Shown here: one piece after another, positions 1-4,462 of the stretch
Layout of the letters: every line of letters starts with the position of its first letter
Numbering within the stretch: position 1 is the first letter of the stretch
Assembly (NCBI GenBank): GCA_946887345.1
Contig: CAMPKR010000120.1
Location: 1-7,419, forward strand
DNA from: an uncultured Bacteroidota bacterium
GTDB lineage: Bacteria; Bacteroidota; Bacteroidia; Chitinophagales; Chitinophagaceae
DNA length: 7,419 bases
Reading direction: 5' to 3'
Notes under the pieces: generated by a model
Seen by the model: only the letters and a program-made list of their open reading frames with translations
What the model was told of the DNA's origin: nothing
The model's database searches: none
Made by a program: the position numbers and the translations under genes

Positions 1-20
1 ATTTTCATACCTTGTTCCTG

Positions 21-53
21 CAAAATTATAGAATTTACTTTACACAGTATAAA
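21..53 (-). promoter_or_regulatory. Candidate promoter for a divergent gene starting at the left edge
   Basis: Read on the minus strand, positions 28 to 21 give TAATTTTG, an exact match to the Bacteroidota -7 consensus TAnnTTTG. A TTTA at 53 to 50, 21 nt further upstream, is a near match to the -33 element TTTG. A minus-strand ATG lies at 8 to 6, only 12 nt below the -7 box, which is a usual spacing in this phylum. The product is outside the window: only ATG AAA AT is visible. The gene is therefore an inference from promoter-plus-start geometry, and no function can be suggested. Confidence 0.4.
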
Positions 54-73
54 GGTCTCGAATGTGCTGCAGG

Positions 74-104
74 TTTTTTCCGGCGCCAATACTACTTAAC
101 TTTA
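74..104 (+). promoter_or_regulatory. Candidate promoter of the VWA-domain gene
   Basis: TAACTTTA at 97-104 matches the Bacteroidota -7 box TAnnTTTG except for the last base. A TTTT at 74-77, 19 nt upstream, could serve as a poor -33 element. The -7 box lies only 4 nt before the ATG at 109, so a transcript starting about 6 nt after the box would have almost no leader, or the real start would lie further downstream. This makes the assignment weak. Confidence 0.28.
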
Positions 105-108
105 TGGT

Positions 109-1203
109 ATGAAAGGCTTCGTTTTTACAGCATATAGAGAGCAGGCGGGAAGGTCACCGTTCGATAAGTTATTTGAACTATTCATGGAGCTTCTGCAATA
201 CACTAACGGCGACGCCACCGAGGCCTTTGATTGGCTCAACCAGCTGGACAGGAAATATGCGCTTACCAACGACGAGTACAGTATCGGCGACTTTATAGAA
301 GATCTGAAGGAGCAAGGTTATTTGGAGGAAAACCCGATAAACGGCGCTTATAAGATAACCGGCAAATCGGAGCAAACGATAAGAATACGTTCATTGGATG
401 AAATATTCGGAAAGCTGAAGAAGGCCAGGCGCGGAAATCACAATACTTTTAAAACAGGCTCCGGAGATGAACTTAATCCTGAAACCAAGCCATACGAATT
501 CGGAGATACACCTGAATCAATAGACTATACAGGCAGCCTGAGAAACGCATTTGTCAATCATGGAATTGAACAGTTTTCAATGCGCGAGAGTGATCTTGAA
601 ATGCATGAGCTCGATTTCAAGGCTCAGACTTCAACTGTTTTGATGATCGATATATCTCATTCTATGATCTTATACGGCGAGGATAGGATCACGCCCGCAA
701 AGCGGGTAGCAATGGCGCTCAGTGAACTTATAACTACTCGCTATCCTAAAGACACGCTCGATATAGTAGTTTTCGGCAATGATGCCTGGCAAATTGAGAT
801 GAAGGACTTGCCCTACCTGCAGGTAGGGCCATACCATACCAATACGGTCGCGGGGCTTGAACTAGCCATGGATATACTTCGCAGGCGCAAGAATCCCAAT
901 AAGCAAATATTCATGATTACTGACGGCAAACCCACTTGCCTGAAGATTGGTAGCAAGTACTATAAAAATAGTTTCGGCATAGACAGCAAAATTCTTAATA
1001 AAACACTCAACCTTGCCGGACAGCTGAAGAAACTGAAAATACCGGTTATTACTTTTATGATAGCAAACGATCCTTATTTGCAATCTTTCGTCAGGGAGTT
1101 TACGGAGGTTAATAATGGGAAGGCTTTTTACTCATCTCTTGATGGCCTCGGACAGTTCATTTTCGAGGATTATGAGCGAAATAAACGGAAAAGGCTAAAA
1201 TGA
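109..1203 (+). CDS. VWA domain-containing protein (cytosolic)
   Basis: The 364-residue product has a C-terminal von Willebrand factor A domain covering roughly residues 172-352. The metal-ion-dependent adhesion site is intact: DISHS at 181-185 gives the DxSxS motif, a threonine in HTNT (243-246) is the likely third ligand, and ITDG (270-273) supplies the later aspartate. The first 165 residues are predicted mostly helical and charged, and I cannot assign them to a family. There is no signal peptide or membrane segment, so it should act in the cytosol. Stand-alone bacterial VWA proteins of this layout often work with a MoxR or Mg-chelatase-type AAA+ ATPase as metal-dependent adaptors. No such ATPase is visible here, though only 108 nt of upstream sequence is present. 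The methyltransferase gene follows after 32 nt on the same strand and may be co-transcribed. The ATG at 109 has no Shine-Dalgarno sequence, which is normal for the phylum. Domain call firm; function unknown. Confidence 0.88.
   Translation: MKGFVFTAYREQAGRSPFDKLFELFMELLQYTNGDATEAFDWLNQLDRKYALTNDEYSIGDFIEDLKEQGYLEENPINGAYKITGKSEQTIRIRSLDEIFGKLKKARRGNHNTFKTGSGDELNPETKPYEFGDTPESIDYTGSLRNAFVNHGIEQFSMRESDLEMHELDFKAQTSTVLMIDISHSMILYGEDRITPAKRVAMALSELITTRYPKDTLDIVVFGNDAWQIEMKDLPYLQVGPYHTNTVAGLELAMDILRRRKNPNKQIFMITDGKPTCLKIGSKYYKNSFGIDSKILNKTLNLAGQLKKLKIPVITFMIANDPYLQSFVREFTEVNNGKAFYSSLDGLGQFIFEDYERNKRKRLK
810..829. repeat. Perfect 20-bp palindrome inside the VWA gene
   Basis: The ten bases GCCCTACCTG at 810-819 are followed with no spacer by their exact reverse complement at 820-829. 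The next pair out (809 and 830) does not match, so the symmetry ends there. In the reading frame it encodes part of LPYLQVGP, between the MIDAS serines and the threonine ligand of the VWA domain. It contains the 8-bp site CCTGCAGG at its centre. With no loop it would form a cruciform or a dimer binding site better than a hairpin. Confidence 0.9.
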
Positions 1204-1235
1204 CCTTTCAGGCTACTTTCGTATCTTGAGCCGCG

Positions 1236-2042
1236 ATGGATTTGAAACAACAAGTGCATGATTTCTGGAACGAGGCTTCGTGTGGTGAGGAGATGTATCT
1301 GAAAGGCAAAACTGCCAGGGAGGCATTTGAAAACCAAATGCAAATAAGATACCAGCTGGAGCCTTATATCATTCCTTTTGCCGGATTTAACACTTCTAAG
1401 GACAAGCAGGTTTTGGAAATCGGGGTTGGTCTCGGTGCCGATCATCAAATGTTTGCCCAAAACGGCGCTTTGCTATCAGGGTGTGACCTTACCGAACGTG
1501 CTATTGAATATACTCGTGACAGATTGCAGGTCTTTGGGCTAACATCAGACTTAAAAGTAGCAGATGCAGAGAATTTGTCGTATTCCTCCGGGCAATTTGA
1601 TCTGGTTTACTCCTGGGGCGTAATACACCATAGTCCGAATACCGAAGTGGCTGTGAAAGAGATATATCGTGTGCTGAAGCCGGGGGCAGAGGCGCGAATT
1701 ATGATCTACAACAAGCATAGCATGGTTGGCTATATGCTATGGTTCAGATATGCGCTCCTTAGGCTAAGACCATTCACAAGTCTCAAGGCCATATATAGCA
1801 AATACCTCGAAAGTCCCGGCACCAAGGCATATACCCCGCAGGAAGCAAGGGCAATGTTTGCTGCATTTAGCGAAGTCAATATTGAGGTGGTTTTAACGCA
1901 TGGTGATTTGCTCAGTTCCAATGCCGGACAAAGGCACAGAGGTGCTTTACTCAATATTGCTAAGAAGATTTACCCAAGATCAATTATAAAGGCATTATTT
2001 CCCCGAAAGGGCCTGTTTATGCTGATTAGCGCCAGGAAGTAA
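1236..2042 (+). CDS. Class I SAM-dependent methyltransferase
   Basis: The 268-residue protein has a Rossmann-like methyltransferase fold of the Methyltransf_11/25 type. Motif I is VLEIGVGLGADH at 59-70 (SAM-binding glycine loop). The acidic residue after strand 2 is D84 in GCDLT, D110 in VADAENL probably contacts the adenine, and FDLVYSWGVIHH (121-132) is the motif IV region. LKPGAEARIMIYN (147-159) is the following strand and turn. The N-terminal stretch HDFWNEASCGEEMY (8-21) resembles a substrate-side cap seen in small-molecule and glycan methyltransferases. The C-terminal 100 residues are basic and partly hydrophobic. The substrate cannot be deduced. The gene begins 32 nt after the VWA gene and may be read from its promoter. 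A TACTTTCG at 1214-1221 is a one-mismatch -7 box with no matching -33. The TAA stop at 2040-2042 touches the stop of convergent pyrH. Confidence 0.88.
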   Translation: MDLKQQVHDFWNEASCGEEMYLKGKTAREAFENQMQIRYQLEPYIIPFAGFNTSKDKQVLEIGVGLGADHQMFAQNGALLSGCDLTERAIEYTRDRLQVFGLTSDLKVADAENLSYSSGQFDLVYSWGVIHHSPNTEVAVKEIYRVLKPGAEARIMIYNKHSMVGYMLWFRYALLRLRPFTSLKAIYSKYLESPGTKAYTPQEARAMFAAFSEVNIEVVLTHGDLLSSNAGQRHRGALLNIAKKIYPRSIIKALFPRKGLFMLISARK

Positions 2043-2753
2043 TTAGTTAACAAGGGTGCCTACCTGTTTGCCGGTCACTACCTTAAGTAGATTGCCGGTG
2101 GCGTTCATATCAAAGACTATTATTGGGAGATTATTTTCCTGGCATAGGGTAAATGCTGTCATGTCCATCACTTTTAAACCTTTACTGATAACATCATTAA
2201 AGCTCAGTTTCTTGAAACGTACCGCTGTCTTATCCTTTTCCGGGTCGGCATTATAAATGCCGTCTACACGGGTGCCTTTCAATATTACATCAGCATTTAT
2301 TTCTATTGCCCGGAGTGAACCTGCCGTATCCGTGGTAAAATAGGGATTGCCGGTACCAGCCCCAAAAATTACTACCCGCCCTTTTTCCAGGTGACGTATA
2401 GCCCTGCGACGAATATATGGCTCTGCTACTTGCTCCATTTTTATGGCGCTTTGCAGGCGCGTTTTGCAGCCCGTTTTTTCAAGGGAGGCCTGTAGTGCCA
2501 TACCGTTGATTACCGTCGCCAGCATTCCCATATAGTCACCTTGTGCCCTTTCTATTCCGGTTTCGGCCTCGTTCATGCCCCTGTAAATATTTCCACCTCC
2601 TATTACTACGGCTACCTGCACGCCCAGGTCGGTAATAGCCTTAATATCTACGGCATACTGCTCCAGCATTTTCGGATCTAATCCGAAGTTGCGGTCACCC
2701 ATTAAAGATTCGCCTGAAAGCTTGAGTAATATGCGCTTGTACTTAGGGAGCAT
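2043..2753 (-). CDS. pyrH: UMP kinase (uridylate kinase)
   Basis: PyrH phosphorylates UMP to UDP with ATP in the cytosol, a required step of pyrimidine nucleotide synthesis. The 236-residue product is of normal length for this bacterial amino-acid-kinase family, which forms hexamers. Visible signatures are [14 protein letters not shown] at 4-17 (ATP phosphate site), [10 protein letters not shown] at 50-59, the UMP-binding stretch [15 protein letters not shown] at 131-145, and [15 protein letters not shown] at 157-171. I chose the ATG at 2753 because the family begins just before [12 protein letters not shown]. The in-frame TTG at 2774 would add seven unconserved residues. In many bacteria pyrH sits beside tsf and frr; here neither is adjacent, and upstream lies a 491-bp gap. 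Its 3' end abuts the methyltransferase stop with no terminator between them. Confidence 0.97.
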   Translation of the reverse strand: MLPKYKRILLKLSGESLMGDRNFGLDPKMLEQYAVDIKAITDLGVQVAVVIGGGNIYRGMNEAETGIERAQGDYMGMLATVINGMALQASLEKTGCKTRLQSAIKMEQVAEPYIRRRAIRHLEKGRVVIFGAGTGNPYFTTDTAGSLRAIEINADVILKGTRVDGIYNADPEKDKTAVRFKKLSFNDVISKGLKVMDMTAFTLCQENNLPIIVFDMNATGNLLKVVTGKQVGTLVN

Positions 2754-2771
2754 GACGTGAAATATTGCCTG

Positions 2772-2779
2772 CAAAGAAA
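2772..2779 (-). promoter_or_regulatory. Candidate -7 element of pyrH
   Basis: Read on the minus strand, positions 2779 to 2772 give TTTCTTTG, one mismatch from TAnnTTTG, 18 nt before the chosen pyrH ATG. No -33 TTG is found at the expected distance; that stretch is AT-rich. The element overlaps the alternative TTG start, which supports the ATG at 2753. Confidence 0.25.
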
Positions 2780-2912
2780 ATAAAAAAAAGCGACTGTATT
2801 ATATTTATATTAGCTCACAGGGATTCTTATATGTATAAACTGGCATATAAAATCAGCTTTCTGGGATATTTGCTCCTGGAGCTTTTTAGATTCCCACAGT
2901 CATCAAAAACTA

Positions 2913-3171
2913 ATGCTGGCGAGCCGCCACGTACCGCAAGACACGCTCATTCTTTCCTGGTCATCCGCATACGAGTTTTGGTTGTTGTCAACGCTGGAAA
3001 GGAAGCAACCTGCATCTATAGTTATACACGATAACATTTCGTCGGTAGGATGGGGCAGCCGGTTACAAGGACGCTTTCGTTCCCGGGCGGGAAATGTATA
3101 AATACAAAGACCTGCCCCCGGAGTATTTTATATTCACAGATACTCAAAGTACTTATAACATTATAAGGTAG
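2913..3171 (+). pseudogene. Possible frameshifted coding remnant, faintly glycosyltransferase-like
   Basis: Two plus-strand frames together look protein-like. The first is open from 2814 to a stop at 3099-3101, with its first ATG at 2913, and includes LILSWSSAYEFW and IVIHDNISSVG. The second is open from 3049 to a TAG at 3169-3171 and reads GYKDAFVPG then KDLPPEYFIFTDTQ. A one-base shift within the run of G near 3050-3055 would join them into about 86 residues. The parts resemble, in spacing and flavour, the start of a GT-A glycosyltransferase domain (an LSWNSA-like strand, a VDN-like turn, then a YFxxTDxD-like strand). The key DxD is not intact: the second Asp is replaced in TDTQ. This is pattern recognition only. 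A structured non-coding RNA or chance open frames are real alternatives. Confidence 0.25.
3121..3167. repeat. Cluster of small AT-rich inverted repeats
   Basis: GAGTAT at 3121-3126 pairs with ATACTC at 3140-3145 across a 13-nt loop. AAGTACTT at 3147-3154 is an 8-bp palindrome. CTTATAA at 3152-3158 pairs with TTATAAG at 3161-3167 across two bases. They lie just outside the gcvT terminator on its downstream side. They may be operator-like sites or accidental features of AT-rich sequence. Confidence 0.45.
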
Positions 3172-3186
3172 TTCAGACTCACCGTA

Positions 3187-3222
3187 AAGCAATAAAGCCC
3201 CTGTCCGGAGGCTTTATTGCTT
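3187..3222 (-). terminator. Intrinsic terminator hairpin after gcvT
   Basis: A perfect 13-bp stem joins AAGCAATAAAGCC at 3187-3199 with GGCTTTATTGCTT at 3210-3222. The loop is 10 nt, and two further G-C pairs are possible inside it with a bulged A. It begins 22 nt beyond the gcvT stop codon in the direction of gcvT transcription. The T-tract after the stem is short, and part of it lies inside the stem base. The symmetry would also allow some function on the plus strand, but no plus-strand gene needs it. Confidence 0.8.
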
Positions 3223-3244
3223 GTATATCACTACGGTGTTGCTA

Positions 3245-4330
3245 TTAAGCAAATGGCATTTTTACCACCTGTGCTTTCACTGCTTTGTCCCTGATCATTA
3301 CAAATACCTCGGAGCCTTCAGCAGAAAAATCCTTGCGCACATAGGCCATGCCGATCGCTTTTCCCAGGCTTGGTGCCTGCGTACCCGAAGTAATGTAGCC
3401 TATTTCTTCGCCGGCTGCATTATGAATTTTATAGCCATGGCGTGGAATCCCTTTATCTATCATTTCCAGGCCCACCAGTTTTCGGCTGATGCCGTCTGTC
3501 TTCTGCTTTTCAAGAATATTCCTTGCAGTAAAGTCTTTTGTAAACTTAGTTATCCAACCCAGTCCTGCTTCCAGTGGGGATGTTGTATCGTCTATGTCAT
3601 TGCCATACAGGCAGTATCCCATTTCCAGGCGCAGCGTATCGCGCGCGGCCAGGCCAATTGGCTTTAATCCGCCGGGTGTTCCTACCCTGAAAATTTCGTT
3701 CCATATCTGTTCTGCGGCCCCGTCCTTATCCTCAAAATATATTTCTACGCCACCCGCTCCGGTATACCCCGTAGCGCTTACCACTACATTATCAACTCCT
3801 GCAAACTTTCCTTTTGCAAAAGTGTAATACTTCAGGTTGGTGATATCCATATCCGTCAGCTCCTGCATGTACTGTATGGCTTTTGGGCCTTGCACTGCCA
3901 GCAATCCGGTTTTGTCCGAAATATTGTGCATCTCCACATTTTCGGTATTGTACTTGCTTATCCAGTTCCAGTCTTTTTCAATATTAGAGGCATTTACAAC
4001 CAGCATGTAAGTTTTATTCTCCTCTATACAGTATACCAGCAGGTCATCTACTATTCCTCCTGTTTCATTTGGCAGGCAGGAGTATTGTGCCTTACCGGCC
4101 GTCAGTTTACTGGCATCATTGCTGGTTACGCGCTGTATCAGGTCAAGCGCCTTATCTCCCTTAAGCATGAACTCTCCCATATGGCTTACATCAAAAACGC
4201 CTGCGTTTGAGCGAACGGTATGATGTTCCTCATTTATCCCTGAGTAAGAAATTGGCATATTATAACCTGCAAATTCTGCCATCTTGGCCCCCAGATCAAT
4301 GTGTTTTTGTGTAAAAGGAGTGTTCTTCAT
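3245..4330 (-). CDS. gcvT: Aminomethyltransferase, glycine cleavage system T-protein
   Basis: GcvT takes the aminomethyl group carried on lipoylated H-protein, passes the one-carbon unit to tetrahydrofolate as 5,10-methylene-THF and releases ammonia. It acts in the cytosol with GcvP, GcvH and Lpd. The 361 residues equal the usual family length. Conserved segments in order are [10 protein letters not shown] at 44-53, [10 protein letters not shown] at 91-100 with the folate-activating aspartate (D95 or D96), [11 protein letters not shown] at 188-198, [20 protein letters not shown] at 224-243, PLEAGLGW at 252-259, and a C-terminal barrel domain ending in VKMPFA. I chose the ATG at 4330, giving [17 protein letters not shown]. 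The in-frame ATG at 4366 would add 12 unconserved residues and overlaps a consensus -7 box. No other gcv gene is adjacent. No glycine riboswitch fits, since the leader is too short. Confidence 0.97.
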   Translation of the reverse strand: MKNTPFTQKHIDLGAKMAEFAGYNMPISYSGINEEHHTVRSNAGVFDVSHMGEFMLKGDKALDLIQRVTSNDASKLTAGKAQYSCLPNETGGIVDDLLVYCIEENKTYMLVVNASNIEKDWNWISKYNTENVEMHNISDKTGLLAVQGPKAIQYMQELTDMDITNLKYYTFAKGKFAGVDNVVVSATGYTGAGGVEIYFEDKDGAAEQIWNEIFRVGTPGGLKPIGLAARDTLRLEMGYCLYGNDIDDTTSPLEAGLGWITKFTKDFTARNILEKQKTDGISRKLVGLEMIDKGIPRHGYKIHNAAGEEIGYITSGTQAPSLGKAIGMAYVRKDFSAEGSEVFVMIRDKAVKAQVVKMPFA

Positions 4331-4354
4331 GTATACCTGTTTTTTAAGATGGGG

Positions 4355-4362
4355 CAAAAATA
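4355..4362 (-). promoter_or_regulatory. gcvT: -7 promoter element of gcvT
   Basis: Read on the minus strand, positions 4362 to 4355 give TATTTTTG, an exact TAnnTTTG match, 24 nt before the gcvT ATG. The transcript would begin near 4349 with a leader of about 20 nt. No clear TTG is seen at the -33 position; the stretch there is AT-rich (minus-strand TTAAATGATGAAATAAG around 4393-4377). The site lies between the upstream gene's terminator and gcvT, as expected for an independent unit. Confidence 0.5.
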
Positions 4363-4410
4363 GCATAGCTGCTGCTTATTTCATCATTTAATGTTGGATT
4401 TACTGCAAAG

Positions 4411-4442
4411 AAAAGCCCCCCGGTTTTGGCGGGAGGCTTTTT
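4411..4442 (-). terminator. Intrinsic terminator after the surface-protein gene
   Basis: The stem pairs AAAAGCC (4411-4417) plus CCCG (4419-4422) with CGGG (4430-4433) plus GGCTTTT (4435-4441). There is a single C-A mismatch (4418 and 4434) and a 7-nt loop. In the direction of minus-strand transcription it ends in CTTTTCTTTG. It starts 21 nt beyond the TAA of the T9SS-sorted protein and lies upstream of the gcvT promoter, so it separates the two genes. The run of T on the other side means it could also act on plus-strand transcripts. Confidence 0.85.
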
Positions 4443-4462
4443 CTTTATATCAGTATTATCTT

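Larger units (their letters stand above)
2754..3186. other. Long gap between pyrH and gcvT without a confident gene
   Basis: This is the only gene-free stretch longer than 300 bases. Positions 2765-2900 and 3121-3180 are AT-rich, whereas 2915-3120 is clearly richer in GC. The GC-rich core carries reading frames treated separately as a possible coding remnant. It also holds a 7-bp stem, GGGCGGG at 3085-3091 with CCTGCCC at 3111-3117 (one G-U pair). The AT-rich right end has two more small inverted repeats. I see no tRNA, tmRNA, RNase P RNA or signal recognition particle RNA signature that holds up on inspection. Confidence 0.6.

Noticed and set aside
2754..2774. Longer pyrH start at the TTG at 2774
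   Set aside because: Family members start just before [12 protein letters not shown], an ATG is available at 2753, and the TTG overlaps the candidate -7 box.
2980..3015. Signal recognition particle RNA-like string TGGAAAGGAAGCAACC
   Set aside because: The GGAA tetraloop and AAGCA look similar to SRP domain IV, but pairing outward from the loop fails after two pairs and the conserved symmetric loop is missing.
2765..3034. An 89-codon plus-strand open frame starting with TTG
   Set aside because: It overlaps the 5' leader and likely promoter of pyrH, begins in an AT-rich tract with many Lys and Ile codons, and shows no recognisable domain. The other plus-strand frames in this gap look more protein-like.
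4331..4366. Longer gcvT start at the ATG at 4366
   Set aside because: It adds 12 residues not expected in the family and would run through the TATTTTTG promoter element.
4331..4462. Glycine riboswitch upstream of gcvT
   Set aside because: The consensus -7 box lies 24 nt before the ATG, leaving a leader of about 20 nt, and the rest of the gap is occupied by the upstream gene's terminator.
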